DNA of 64,000 bases from JACMLD01 sp047602295 (lineage in GTDB: Bacteria; Bacteroidota; Bacteroidia; Chitinophagales; Chitinophagaceae), in the NCBI GenBank assembly GCA_047602295.1, contig JASGHP010000001.1, forward strand, positions 2,914,001 through 2,978,000. Reading direction: 5' to 3'. The translations under genes were made by a program, and so were the position numbers. The notes below the pieces were generated by a model that ran no database searches, was not told the origin of the DNA, and saw only the letters and a program-made list of their open reading frames with translations. This document shows, one piece after another, positions 52,044 through 61,499 of this stretch (position 1 is the stretch's first letter; the number at the start of each line of letters is the position of its first letter).

Positions 52044-54359
52044 CTATGGCGTTTTCTGATTGATAAGAGCAGCTGCTTTTGGTGCAGCTTTCTCCCATTG
52101 CACACTGGCAGATTTTGTATTGGAAGAATTGGTGCCAATTTGTATGATGAATTGACCGGCTTCCCAATCGTATTTAAGATTACTGTTGTAAAATTTCAGT
52201 TGCTCGGGTGTAATGCTAAAGCTTACTTCTTTTTTCTCTCCGGGTTGTAAAAATATTTTCTTAAAGCCTTTCAGATCTTTTACAGCACGTGTAACACTTG
52301 CAACCGGATCAGTAATATACAACTGCACTGTTTCTTCTCCTGCAAATTTTCCTGTATTGCTTACCGTTACAGTAGCAGTTAATACTTCGTTTCCTTTTAA
52401 TTGTGTATTGCTCAGTTTTACATCGCTGTAATTAAAACTGGTGTAGCTCAATCCATAGCCAAACGGATACAATGGATCATTACTAATGTCCATATAATAA
52501 GACTTGAACTTGCCAGCACCATTTCCATCATAAGGCCTTCCTGTATTTTTATGATTGTAGTAAATAGGAATTTGCCCTACGCTTCTGGGGAATGTAGCAG
52601 TCAGTTTACCTGATGGATTATAATTGCCAAACAATACATCTGCAATGGCATTGCCGGCTTCTGTGCCCGGTGCCCATGCTTCCAGTATGGCGTTCACATT
52701 GTCATTCTCCCAGGTAAGCGTAAGCGGGCGGCCATTGATAAGCACAAGCACAATAGGTTTGCCTGTTTTTACCAATGCTTTCAATAAATTTTTCTGGCTT
52801 TCGGGCAGGCTAATATCAGAGCGGCTGCTGGATTCGCCAGTCATATCAGCAGCTTCACCCAATACAGCTACTACCACATCAGCTTTGTTGGCGGTGGTTA
52901 CTGCTTCTTCAATCATTGCATCAGGACTGGCTTTATCAAGTTCTACTTCCACACCCAATGCATTGGCGTTTTTCATCAGCAAGGTATCATCAGTTATGTT
53001 TGATCCCTTAGCGTATAAAATATTTACGCCATTGCCGGCTACATTTTTAATACCATCTATTACCGGGATGGATTTTGTCCAATCGCCTGCCACCACCCAT
53101 GTTCCCAGCATATTGCGTTTGTTATTGGCGAGTGGTCCGATTAAAGCAATGGTTCTATTTTTTTGCAAGGGCAAAAGCTGGTTATTATTTTTCAGCAATA
53201 CGCAGGAGTGTGCGGCAATCTCACGGGAAGCCTTGCGGTTTTCTTCCGTAAGAATTTCTTTGGCAGGCCTTGCTTCATCCACATATTTATAAGGATTGTC
53301 GAAAAGCCCCAGTTTGTATTTTGCTTCCAGTATGCGCAGGCATGCTTGGTCTATTTCAGCCATAGTAACCTTTCCTTCCTGCAAAGATTTTTTTAAAGTG
53401 CTTAGAAAACCTTCCGCTACCATGTCCATATCAAGCCCTGCTTTTAAAGCCCTTGCAGATACAGTAGATAAATCGCCCACACCATGATTGATCATTTCAC
53501 TAAGCGATGTATAATCTGACACAACAAAACCTTTGAAACCCCATTGCTTGCGCAGGATATCTGTAAGCAACCATTTATTACCCGTTGCAGGCACACCATC
53601 AATTTCATTGAAAGAACTCATAATGCTGCCAGCGCCTGCATCTATAGCGGCTTTATAAGGCGGCAAATAATATTCATACATTTTGATGCGGCTCATGTCT
53701 ACCGTATTGTACTCCCTGCCAGCTTCTGCGCCGCCGTATAAAGCAAAATGTTTTACACAGGCCATAACATTATTATTGGCAGAAAAATCTTTGCCCTGGT
53801 AGCCTTTCACCATTGCTTTTGCAATAAGTCCACCCAAATATGGGTCTTCACCATTGCCTTCAGAAATTCTTCCCCAGCGGGCATCCCTGGCAATGTCAAC
53901 CATAGGAGAGAAAACCCATGCCAATCCATCTGCACTGGCTTCTGTTGCAGCAATGCGGGCAGACTTTTCTATCAGATCCAAATCCCATGAGGTAGAAAGC
54001 CCCAGTGGAATAGGGAAAATGGTTTTATGCCCGTGAATAACATCCAATCCAAAAATTAATGGAATATGCAGGCGACTGTTTTTCATGGCAAGGTCTTGTG
54101 CCTGGCGTACTTTTTCCGGTCCCCAGATGCCAAATAATCCGCCTACTAATCCCTTGCCTATTTTTTCTTCAACGCCCTGGCTTACCACTGCGCCGGTTAC
54201 TGCGCCACCGGGTGTTACAAGGTTTAACTGACCAATTTTTTCATCAACGGTCATTTTGGCCAGCAAGGCTTTTGCTTTGGCCTGGTAGTTTGTTTGTGCA
54301 AGAATAAAAGAAGGATGAAAGGACAAATACAACAAAGCTGTTAACACAATTTTTTTCAT
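52044..54359 (-). CDS. bglX: Beta-glucosidase, glycoside hydrolase family 3
   Basis: 771 residues with a signal peptide ending FILAQ. The GH3 N-terminal TIM barrel starts at TVDEKIGQLNLV and has DVIHGHKTIFPIPLG, with the nucleophile D282 in GFVVSDY. The C-terminal sandwich has GPLANNKRNMLG, VAVLGEAADMTGESSSR and GRPLTLTW, followed by a fibronectin-III-like domain (about 670-755). It is secreted and hydrolyses beta-glucosides or oligosaccharides in the periplasm. A terminator follows, so it is monocistronic. Full length matches the BglX group. Confidence 0.95.
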   Translation of the reverse strand: MKKIVLTALLYLSFHPSFILAQTNYQAKAKALLAKMTVDEKIGQLNLVTPGGAVTGAVVSQGVEEKIGKGLVGGLFGIWGPEKVRQAQDLAMKNSRLHIPLIFGLDVIHGHKTIFPIPLGLSTSWDLDLIEKSARIAATEASADGLAWVFSPMVDIARDARWGRISEGNGEDPYLGGLIAKAMVKGYQGKDFSANNNVMACVKHFALYGGAEAGREYNTVDMSRIKMYEYYLPPYKAAIDAGAGSIMSSFNEIDGVPATGNKWLLTDILRKQWGFKGFVVSDYTSLSEMINHGVGDLSTVSARALKAGLDMDMVAEGFLSTLKKSLQEGKVTMAEIDQACLRILEAKYKLGLFDNPYKYVDEARPAKEILTEENRKASREIAAHSCVLLKNNNQLLPLQKNRTIALIGPLANNKRNMLGTWVVAGDWTKSIPVIDGIKNVAGNGVNILYAKGSNITDDTLLMKNANALGVEVELDKASPDAMIEEAVTTANKADVVVAVLGEAADMTGESSSRSDISLPESQKNLLKALVKTGKPIVLVLINGRPLTLTWENDNVNAILEAWAPGTEAGNAIADVLFGNYNPSGKLTATFPRSVGQIPIYYNHKNTGRPYDGNGAGKFKSYYMDISNDPLYPFGYGLSYTSFNYSDVKLSNTQLKGNEVLTATVTVSNTGKFAGEETVQLYITDPVASVTRAVKDLKGFKKIFLQPGEKKEVSFSITPEQLKFYNSNLKYDWEAGQFIIQIGTNSSNTKSASVQWEKAAPKAAALINQKTP

Positions 54360-54514
54360 TGCAATCGGAATTGAGATGTAGAATGATAGGCTTTATATAC
54401 AAAATTCTGTTCTGCAATGTTACCATTTAGCCATTAATTTCCTGCTATTTTTTATTGAGCCAGCGCTTAACCTGCCGCTCTGCAAAAAAAAATGCCACGA
54501 TTGGTGCAAACAAT

Positions 54515-54522
54515 TATTTTTG
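54515..54522 (+). promoter_or_regulatory. -7 promoter element before the decarboxylase gene
   Basis: TATTTTTG matches TAnnTTTG exactly, 79 bases before the ATG at 54602. No clear -33 box at standard spacing. Confidence 0.4.
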
Positions 54523-54601
54523 TGCAGAATTTTTAAAACCGGATTGTTTTCTTAACCAATATTGATAAAATATTTTTCACCCGTAATTAGAGCAGCCGTA
54601 A

Positions 54602-56002
54602 ATGAATAATACTTATTTAGACCTGGTAAAGCAAACCTTTAATTTTCCCCAGGAAGGGTTTGATGTGAAAGACGATTACCTGCAATTTAATGGCCTTGAT
54701 ATAAAGGCTTTGATAGATAAATACGGAACCCCATTAAAGCTTTCTTATTTGCCCAAAATTGGTATGCAGATAAAGAAGGCCAAGAAAATGTTTGCCACAG
54801 CTTTTAAGAAACACCATTATACCGGCGAATACAATTATTGCTATTGTACAAAGAGTTCGCATTTTTCTTTTGTTGTAGAAGAAGCACTTAAGCAGGATAT
54901 ACACCTGGAGACTTCTTATGCTTATGATATAGAGATCATCAAAAAACTCTATGCCCGTAAAAAAATTACCAAAGACACTTTTATTATTTGCAATGGCTAT
55001 AAACAAAAGCCATATACCAGCCGCATTGCCAGCTTGCTTAATAGCGGTTTTAAAAATGTAATTCCTATTCTTGATAACAAGGAAGAATTGCAGGCATATA
55101 AAAAAACAGTTAAAGGCCCTTTCAAATTGGGTATCCGTGTGGCAGCGGAAGAAGAGCCTAATTTTCCTTTTTATACATCCCGCCTTGGTTTCAGACCTCG
55201 TGATATACTGGAGTTTTATGTAGACAAGATTGAAGGCAATGAAGATCGCTTCCAATTAAAGATGCTGCATATCTTTTTAAACAAGGGCATTAAAGACGAT
55301 ATCTATTATTGGAGTGAGTTGAACAAGGTGATTAACCTGTATTGCCAGTTAAAAAAGATTTGTCCCGAACTGGATTCTATTAATATTGGCGGTGGTTTCC
55401 CTATCAAGCACTCGCTTGGGTTTGAGTATGATTACCAGTTTATGATAAACGAAATCGTACGCAACATAAAAACTGCGTGTAAGAAAAGCAATGTGCCCAT
55501 GCCGCATATTTTTACCGAGTTTGGCAGCTATACAGTAGGAGAGAGCATGGCGCATATCTACAGCGTCATTGGTCAGAAAATGCAAAACGACCGTGAAACC
55601 TGGTATATGATTGACTCTTCTTTCATCACTACATTGCCAGACACATGGGGTATAGGTGAACGTTTCCTTATGTTGCCTATTAATAAATGGAGCGAAGAGT
55701 ACCATCGTGTTGTACTTGGAGGTATTACCTGCGATAGTCACGATTACTACGATTCTGAAGAGCACATTAATGAAGTGTTCCTACCAAAAACGAACGGCAA
55801 TGGCGAACCGTTGGTGGTTGGTTTCTTTCACACCGGAGCATACCAGGACCAGATTAGCGGATATGGCGGCATCAAGCACTGTCTTATTCCTTCTCCTAAA
55901 CATATTATTGTTGGGCACGATAAAAATGGCAAGCTTGTAGATTGGGTGTATGCTAAAGAACAGACTGCGCAAAGCATGCTGAAGATTTTGGGGTACATGT
56001 AG
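54602..56002 (+). CDS. Arginine decarboxylase-like PLP enzyme (Bacteroidota form)
   Basis: 466 residues, alanine-racemase-like PLP fold of the decarboxylase group IV. The Schiff-base lysine probably lies in NYCYCTKSSHFSFV (near residue 86). Further motifs are SINIGGGFPIKH, the FTEFGSYTVGES region, and the substrate-side ITCDSHDYYDSE with the conserved C-D-S-x-D pattern. The length is much shorter than SpeA of E. coli, as expected for this lineage. It would make agmatine for polyamines; ornithine or diaminopimelate use cannot be excluded. No other polyamine gene is adjacent. Confidence 0.85.
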   Translation: MNNTYLDLVKQTFNFPQEGFDVKDDYLQFNGLDIKALIDKYGTPLKLSYLPKIGMQIKKAKKMFATAFKKHHYTGEYNYCYCTKSSHFSFVVEEALKQDIHLETSYAYDIEIIKKLYARKKITKDTFIICNGYKQKPYTSRIASLLNSGFKNVIPILDNKEELQAYKKTVKGPFKLGIRVAAEEEPNFPFYTSRLGFRPRDILEFYVDKIEGNEDRFQLKMLHIFLNKGIKDDIYYWSELNKVINLYCQLKKICPELDSINIGGGFPIKHSLGFEYDYQFMINEIVRNIKTACKKSNVPMPHIFTEFGSYTVGESMAHIYSVIGQKMQNDRETWYMIDSSFITTLPDTWGIGERFLMLPINKWSEEYHRVVLGGITCDSHDYYDSEEHINEVFLPKTNGNGEPLVVGFFHTGAYQDQISGYGGIKHCLIPSPKHIIVGHDKNGKLVDWVYAKEQTAQSMLKILGYM

Positions 56003-56004
56003 GT

Positions 56005-56066
56005 TGGTTGAATGGTTGCTCAGTTGATTCGTAAATTGGAATTAGGAATTTGGGATTGGGAGTTAG
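56005..56066. repeat. TTGGTTGAATGGTTG and AATTGGAATTAGG spacer repeats
   Basis: The same two modules, in the reverse order or orientation, occur at 45785-45850 and 61998-62152. Confidence 0.55.
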
Positions 56067-56100
56067 GCGTTTGTTGTTTTTTGATGTTGCGGAATCAAAT

Positions 56101-56180
56101 AACCCGAAGGGTTAAATTTGAATAACCATCGGTGAAACCGGTGGTTCTAACACAACCTACAAAGCAACCCCGCAAGGGTT
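56101..56180 (+). repeat. Three consecutive hairpins (REP-like)
   Basis: Stems at 56101-56113 (AACCC-GAA-GGGTT), 56124-56146 (10-bp stem, GAA loop, one wobble) and 56166-56180 (AACCC-CGCAA-GGGTT). The last ends 34 bases before the next ATG. No transposase is nearby. Confidence 0.6.
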
Positions 56181-56214
56181 GAACAGATATCATCAACCCT
56201 CAAAAGATAATTCC

Positions 56215-56667
56215 ATGAAATCAATCTTCCTCCTTACAGCTCTTATCGCTTTTAGTTGCACAGCTCACTCACAAACCACTGAAGATTCTGTAAAAGCAGC
56301 CGTAAAACTTTTGTTTGATGGCATGATAAATTCAGACCCAGCAAAAATTCAAAGCGCTTTTGCAGACAGCGCCATATTGCAAACCATTGGGAGGGTAAAG
56401 GAAGGCAGTGAAACAATAAAGAATGAATCTGTAAAGGAGTTTGTTGCCTCTATTAGCAAATTGCCCAAAGGTGCAGCGGATGAACGCATCAGCTTTGAAA
56501 CAATAAAAATTGATGGACCACTGGCTGCAGTTTGGACACCCTATAAATTCTATTACAAAGGGCAGTTCAGTCATTGCGGTGTAGATTCCTATCAACTAGT
56601 GCGCATCAACGGTGTTTGGAAAATTCAATATTTAATAGATACACGCAGAAAGCAGCCTTGCGAATAG
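56215..56667 (+). CDS. Exported NTF2-like protein (SnoaL/DUF4440-type)
   Basis: The ATG at 56215 gives 150 residues; the longer frame begins inside the hairpin repeats. A signal peptide (KSIFLLTALIAFSCTAHSQ) precedes one NTF2-like domain: VKAAVKLLFDGMINSDPAKI, FADSAILQTIGRV, and the strand pair ...YYKGQFSHCGVDSYQLVRINGVWKIQYL. Such cone-shaped domains bind small ligands; there is no catalytic pair to name here. It is bounded by the hairpins upstream and a bidirectional terminator downstream. Confidence 0.85.
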   Translation: MKSIFLLTALIAFSCTAHSQTTEDSVKAAVKLLFDGMINSDPAKIQSAFADSAILQTIGRVKEGSETIKNESVKEFVASISKLPKGAADERISFETIKIDGPLAAVWTPYKFYYKGQFSHCGVDSYQLVRINGVWKIQYLIDTRRKQPCE

Positions 56668-56673
56668 TAAAAT

Positions 56674-56707
56674 AAAAGAGGAGTTAATCGCTCCTCTTTT
56701 ATTTTTA
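56674..56707 (+). terminator. Bidirectional rho-independent terminator
   Basis: AAAAGAGGAG (56674-56683) pairs with CTCCTCTTTT (56691-56700), with T or A runs outside both arms. It serves the NTF2-like gene and probably the convergent serine hydrolase gene. Confidence 0.85.
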
Positions 56708-56725
56708 TTGAATGTTACTTACTTT

Positions 56726-58888
56726 TTATTGTATGATTATTTTCTCTGTGTAAGCTTGCGAGCCATTGAAAATAGTAGCAAAATAAACAGCCTTTGGTAA
56801 AGCATTAATGTTTACAGTTTGCGTATTGGTGTTTGCCAATCTTTTTTGCATCAGTAGCTGACCGGTTGTATTCCTGATTAATAATACTGCATTACCAAAA
56901 TTCATGTCTCCATTTTGTAATACTGTCAATTCATTTTTACCCGGATTGTTTATAATCCCAAAATGGCCATTGGTAGCCCGGCTATAATCCAGCACAAGTG
57001 TTTTGCTAAAAGTTAAAGCCCCATCTTTATCTACCTGGCGCAGCCTGTAATAATTTTTCCCACTTAGCGGAGTTTTATCGGTAAATGAATAGGCTGTTTT
57101 TACAGAAGTATTTCCCTGGGCCTGTACTTTGCCAATAGAAGAAAAACTGATGGCATCGCCACTTCTTTGAATATCGAAGAAATCACTGTTCACTTCCTGT
57201 GTTGTTTCCCAGTTAAGCAATGTTTGCCCTGCGGATATTTTGCTTAACGTAAAAGAATAGAGTTGAACGGGTAAAGCTGCTGACACAGTTTGGCTACCAA
57301 GCGCATTTCCTCCCAACAGGTACAAAGCATTGTTGCCGGTTGTAGCATTCTTATTGTATTCTATCACCCTGAAATTATATGTTTTACCAGGTGTAAGTCC
57401 GCTAACGGTTACAGAATTGCCTGTTCCATTGTACACCGCATATGTATTGCTGCCCAATACATTTCCTGAGCCAAAAGTATTGTTTGCAGTATAATCTGTA
57501 CCATCCAGCGGAAATGCATCAACGCTGTTGTCTTGTTTGGCTAACACCAATCTGCTATTTCCATTGCCATTGGACCAGTTTACTGTTACAGAGTGGTTAC
57601 CAACGTCCGTAAAATTTACACCGGAACTGTTTATGGTGGGAGAAGCCATTAAATCCCAGGTAGGCCAGCTTGTTGTGGCTGAAATACAATTCCATCCCAG
57701 GTTATCCAAAGCATTCCAGAAATTAGAATTTGTAATGTTCCGTTTATTCAGGATGATTATCCAGGTATAACCATTGTAGCTACGTACCCATTCGCTGGCA
57801 GTGCCATCCAGCGAACCTGTGTGCCACCAATTATTGCTGGTGTTTACCTGCCAGCCCTTTGCGTAATAAGAATAATTGGCAGATGGTGTTGTCATGGTTG
57901 CAATAGTTGCCGGCAATAATATATCTGCTTTGGTTGAAAAGCCATCTACTGCGGTTAGCAGTTTAAGCATATCCCTGCTGCTGGCAATCCAACCACCATG
58001 CGCATCCATTGCTTCAACACTAAAGCCGCCATATTCCCATGGTACATAAGTGTTGTCATTATAACAGGAAAGCGTAGTGTAACCGTTGCCCACATATTCT
58101 CCCTCACGTTCCTGTTTTGCAGATAATAAATTTTTACCAAGATGCATATCATAAATACCCAGCGGCGCCAGAATATTATTTTGAACATAGGTTTCGTAAG
58201 GCAAGCCGGATAATTTCTCTATAATGTCGCCCAAAACCAGGAAGCCAATATTGGAATAATTATAAGAAGTGCCGGGAGCAAAATCGAGACCTTTTTCCAA
58301 TAAGAATTTTATCAGTGCGTCTTTTGAAACTGGATTGGCGGTGCCTGTAAGCATGGTAACACGGAGCGGAAAAGAAATAGGATCACAGCCGGAACGAAAA
58401 TCCAAATAAGGTGTAGATGGATTGGGATTGCAGTCAAGATCGCGGTTCCATCCTGCAGAATGTTCCAATAAATTTTGCACCGTGATATCGTAAATCCTGG
58501 TATCAGTAATATTGGCAACTGAAAATACAGGGTGGTTTTGTAAAATGCCGCCGGGCCCAAATACTTTTGATGAAAGCGATAATTGGCCTTGCTCCAGCAA
58601 CTTCATAATTGCAATCGAAGTAATCTGTTTCGACAAACTAGCTATCCTGAATAAATTATAAGGTTGTGTTGGTGTTGTCTTGGCAATATCTGAATAGCCA
58701 AAACCCCGCATGTATATAATCTTTCCGTCCTTCGCTATAGCAACTGTAGCACCGGGAATACCATAGCTGGTTAAGAAATTATTGATAAGGTTATCCGTTT
58801 GTGTCATTTGTGGTACGGGAATGCCCGTCTGCCCATTAAGAAACTGTAAAGCAAATAGCAAGAAAAAAGAGCATAAAATTAACTTCAT
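56726..58888 (-). CDS. T9SS-exported serine hydrolase (beta-lactamase-related) with fibronectin domain
   Basis: The ATG at 58888 gives 720 residues starting at the signal peptide (KLILCSFFLLFALQFLNGQ). The penicillin-binding/esterase domain (about 25-400) has S84-x-x-K87 in RIASLSKQIT, the tyrosine motif YNYSNIGFL near 207, and HTG near 354 in WWHTGSLDG. A fibronectin-III-like region and a T9SS type A C-terminal domain follow (NNPGKNELTVLQNGDMNF, KAVYFATIFNGSQ, EKIIIQ end). The product is a surface-exposed or released esterase or D-aminopeptidase-like hydrolase of unknown substrate. Confidence 0.9.
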   Translation of the reverse strand: MKLILCSFFLLFALQFLNGQTGIPVPQMTQTDNLINNFLTSYGIPGATVAIAKDGKIIYMRGFGYSDIAKTTPTQPYNLFRIASLSKQITSIAIMKLLEQGQLSLSSKVFGPGGILQNHPVFSVANITDTRIYDITVQNLLEHSAGWNRDLDCNPNPSTPYLDFRSGCDPISFPLRVTMLTGTANPVSKDALIKFLLEKGLDFAPGTSYNYSNIGFLVLGDIIEKLSGLPYETYVQNNILAPLGIYDMHLGKNLLSAKQEREGEYVGNGYTTLSCYNDNTYVPWEYGGFSVEAMDAHGGWIASSRDMLKLLTAVDGFSTKADILLPATIATMTTPSANYSYYAKGWQVNTSNNWWHTGSLDGTASEWVRSYNGYTWIIILNKRNITNSNFWNALDNLGWNCISATTSWPTWDLMASPTINSSGVNFTDVGNHSVTVNWSNGNGNSRLVLAKQDNSVDAFPLDGTDYTANNTFGSGNVLGSNTYAVYNGTGNSVTVSGLTPGKTYNFRVIEYNKNATTGNNALYLLGGNALGSQTVSAALPVQLYSFTLSKISAGQTLLNWETTQEVNSDFFDIQRSGDAISFSSIGKVQAQGNTSVKTAYSFTDKTPLSGKNYYRLRQVDKDGALTFSKTLVLDYSRATNGHFGIINNPGKNELTVLQNGDMNFGNAVLLIRNTTGQLLMQKRLANTNTQTVNINALPKAVYFATIFNGSQAYTEKIIIQ

Positions 58889-58912
58889 ACTTTCTGAAAG
58901 TTTTATTAACAA

Positions 58913-59213
58913 GATGTATAATTAGCGTTTGCGGAAAAAAAGAGATGATCTTAAGAGGTGGCTTCTAACTAAGATATAGTGGCTTCTAACTAAGATATAT
59001 AGACGGGAATGGAAATAAAACTAGTGATTATTCTTAGGTAGGAGGGCGGGTACTTAGCAATTGACAGGCCGTACTTAGCAATTAACATGAAGAATTATTA
59101 GCAAGCAGAAATGGCCTGTCTCAACAGAAACTGACAGGCATAGATGAGTCATCTAAAGCTAATGGTTAAGCGATCTTAGATTGATGGATAAACGAATTTA
59201 GGTCAACTGGTTG
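58913..59213. repeat. Spacer with two small 21-base-period repeats
   Basis: 58958-58978 and 58979-58999 are identical 21-base direct repeats (core GGCTTCTAACTAAGATATA). 59050-59062 and 59071-59083 share GTACTTAGCAATT, also 21 bases apart. A 7-bp hairpin at 59114-59139 has no T-run. No gene is seen. Confidence 0.65.
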
Positions 59214-60989
59214 CTACATTCTCTCGGGCACCTTAATGCCCAGCAATCCCATTGCAGACGAAATGATGTTGGCAGTCATTTGGCAAAGCCTTAAACGCAA
59301 TTGTTTTTTCTCTTCTGATTCTGCTGTAAGAACGCGGCATTCAGTGACAAATGAATTGAAGGTTTTGGCAACACCATACACATAGTTAGCAATATGAGAG
59401 GGATTGTGTTCCTCAGCAGCTTGCTCAATTACCTGGGGATATTGCTCCATCACTACAATCAATTCTTTTTCCAATGGCAACAGGGAAGAAGTAAAGTTGT
59501 AAACCTCTCCAGGTGTTTCTTTCCGTAATATGGATTTTATCCTTGCGTGGGTATATTGTATAAATGGTCCGGTAAAACCGTGAAAGTCGATGCTCTCTTC
59601 CGGGTTAAATAACATTTTCTTTTTCGGGTCTACACGCAGCAGGAAGAACTTTAAAGCACCTAAACCAATGGTATCATATAATTCTGTAAGCTCTGCTGTT
59701 GTAAAATCTTTCACCTTGCCCAGCTCTTCTGTTTTTTGTGCAGACACTTTTACCATTTCATCTACAATGTCGTCAGCATCTACCACGGTTCCTTCTCTTG
59801 TTTTCATACGGCCGCTGGGCAATTCTACCATTCCATAACTTAAATGATAAATGCCATCAGCAGCAGGCAGATCTAATTTCTGGCAAATCAGTTTTAAAAC
59901 TTTGAAATGATAATCCTGTTCATTGCCTACCACATAAATGCTTTGTTCGCATTTGTATTCTTCATATTTTTTTACTGCAAGGCCAATATCCTGTGTCATG
60001 TAAACTGCAGTACCATCTTTACGGCGTACAATTTTTTCATCCAGCCCATCTGCTGTTAAGTCAATCCAAACACTGCTGTCCTCTTTTTGAAAGAACACGC
60101 CTTTCTTCAATCCAAACTCCACCAGGTCTTTGCCCAATAAATAAGTATCGCTTTCGTAATAAGTTTTATCAAAATCGCTTCCTATTCTTTTATAAGTAAC
60201 GGCAAAACCATCATATACCCAACCGTTCATTTTTTTCCAAAGCGCTATTACTTCCGGTTTGCCAGCTTCCCAGTCTACCAGCATTTGCGATGCCTGCTCC
60301 ATGATAGGCGCTTGTTTTTCCGCATCTTCCTTACTTACGCCTTGTGCTACCAATAGTTCTACCTGCTTTTTTAATTCAGCGCCAAACAAAACATAGTAAT
60401 CACCCACAAAATGATCACCTTTAATGCCTGTGCTTTCCGGTGTAGCGCCATTAGCAAACAGTTGCCATGCAATCATGCTTTTGCAGATATGAATGCCACG
60501 GTCGTTAGCAATGCATGTTTTTACCACATCATACCCATTGGCTTTTAAAATGGCGGCTGTGCTCCATCCCAAAAAATTGTTGCGCAGGTGACCCAGGTGC
60601 AAAGGCTTATTGGTATTGGGTGATGAATATTCTACCATTACCCGTTCATGTTTGGCAGCTTGCTGGCCATATTTTGAATCCTGGTAATTTTCCTGCAATA
60701 CCTGTAGCCAGAATGATTCAGCAACAGAAAGATTGAGAAAGCCCTTAATAATATTATACCCTGAAAATAATTGAGGATAATGCGCAGTAAGATAAGTGCC
60801 CAGTTCATTGCCTGCAGCTTCAGGCGATTTCTTTAATTTTTTGATGAGCGAAAACAGCACAATGGTATAATCGCCTTCAAATTCTGGTTTGGTTTGATTT
60901 ACCTGGAAATCTTTATCTGAAAACGCTTGTTGGTATAAGTTGCCTAAACTTTCAATGACGGTATCTCTTAATAATGCTGCTATTGCCAT
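59214..60989 (-). CDS. argS: Arginyl-tRNA synthetase
   Basis: 591 residues, full length. The class I HIGH motif is HLGH (131-134) in PNTNKPLHLGHLRNNFLGWS. The N-terminal tRNA-binding Add-1-type domain spans about 1-110. The Rossmann domain continues with IANDRGIHICKSMIAW and YVVGNEQDYHFKVLKLI, and the DALR anticodon-binding helices end in the typical MGLLGIKVPERM. It charges tRNA-Arg. A perfect -7 promoter box lies 27 bases upstream. Confidence 0.98.
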   Translation of the reverse strand: MAIAALLRDTVIESLGNLYQQAFSDKDFQVNQTKPEFEGDYTIVLFSLIKKLKKSPEAAGNELGTYLTAHYPQLFSGYNIIKGFLNLSVAESFWLQVLQENYQDSKYGQQAAKHERVMVEYSSPNTNKPLHLGHLRNNFLGWSTAAILKANGYDVVKTCIANDRGIHICKSMIAWQLFANGATPESTGIKGDHFVGDYYVLFGAELKKQVELLVAQGVSKEDAEKQAPIMEQASQMLVDWEAGKPEVIALWKKMNGWVYDGFAVTYKRIGSDFDKTYYESDTYLLGKDLVEFGLKKGVFFQKEDSSVWIDLTADGLDEKIVRRKDGTAVYMTQDIGLAVKKYEEYKCEQSIYVVGNEQDYHFKVLKLICQKLDLPAADGIYHLSYGMVELPSGRMKTREGTVVDADDIVDEMVKVSAQKTEELGKVKDFTTAELTELYDTIGLGALKFFLLRVDPKKKMLFNPEESIDFHGFTGPFIQYTHARIKSILRKETPGEVYNFTSSLLPLEKELIVVMEQYPQVIEQAAEEHNPSHIANYVYGVAKTFNSFVTECRVLTAESEEKKQLRLRLCQMTANIISSAMGLLGIKVPERM

Positions 60990-61015
60990 ATAATATTATA
61001 ATGCTTATGGGGACG

Positions 61016-61023
61016 CAAAAGTA
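61016..61023 (-). promoter_or_regulatory. -7 promoter element of argS
   Basis: The minus strand reads TACTTTTG, an exact TAnnTTTG match. The predicted start near 61009 gives a leader of about 20 bases. Confidence 0.5.
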
Positions 61024-61235
61024 AGAAAAAACACCCGCCTGCTGAACCCCTGTCCCCCTGAAGGGGAGATTAATGCGCAAATGATAAGTGATGACATGCT
61101 TCATTTATTTTCAAAATTTGAAAATTGCGATGCCTGTTTTAATAAATGCATGTACTCAGTTCGCAGGTTATAACAGTTGCATCATAAATTCAAGCAAGGT
61201 GGTCGATCTAAGTCTCCCTTTAAGGGGGAAAGGGG
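61024..61235. other. Spacer upstream of argS with C-rich/G-rich repeats
   Basis: CCCCCTGAAGGGG-type blocks occur at about 61049-61069 and 61212-61236; the latter matches 47839-47882. No credible gene. Confidence 0.5.
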
Positions 61236-61236
61236 T

Positions 61237-61264
61237 AAAAAAAACAGCCGTACTAATACGGCTG
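61237..61264 (-). terminator. Orphan minus-strand terminator
   Basis: CAGCCGTA (61245-61252) pairs with TACGGCTG (61257-61264) around CTAA; on the minus strand eight T follow. No minus-strand gene lies upstream of it. Confidence 0.7.
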
Positions 61265-61499
61265 CTGGACGGACAAAAAGGGCCTGCGGTTTAGGTAAGC
61301 AGAGGTAAGCAAAGGGTAAGGAGTAATGGACAGTAAGATAAAGGCCCTTTATTTTTTCAATCTTTACAAAACAGTAGATGGATTACCTGGCAATAAGGTT
61401 GTAATGGTTTTCAGGTATTTTTAATAGATGGTTAAAACGCAGGGTATTACCAAAGAGTGGTTGCCATTAATTATCTTCGCGCCAGCTTAAAAAAGACTT
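61265..61499. other. Structured spacer before gtrA-like gene
   Basis: AAAGGGCCT (61277-61285) pairs exactly with AGGCCCTTT (61342-61350), which is followed by ATTTTTTC. The 56-base loop contains several GGTAAG units. It may be part of a small RNA (see findings). No gene. Confidence 0.4.

Noticed and set aside
59114..59139. Terminator of argS
   Set aside because: The stem is only 7 bp with a 12-base loop and no T-run on the minus strand.
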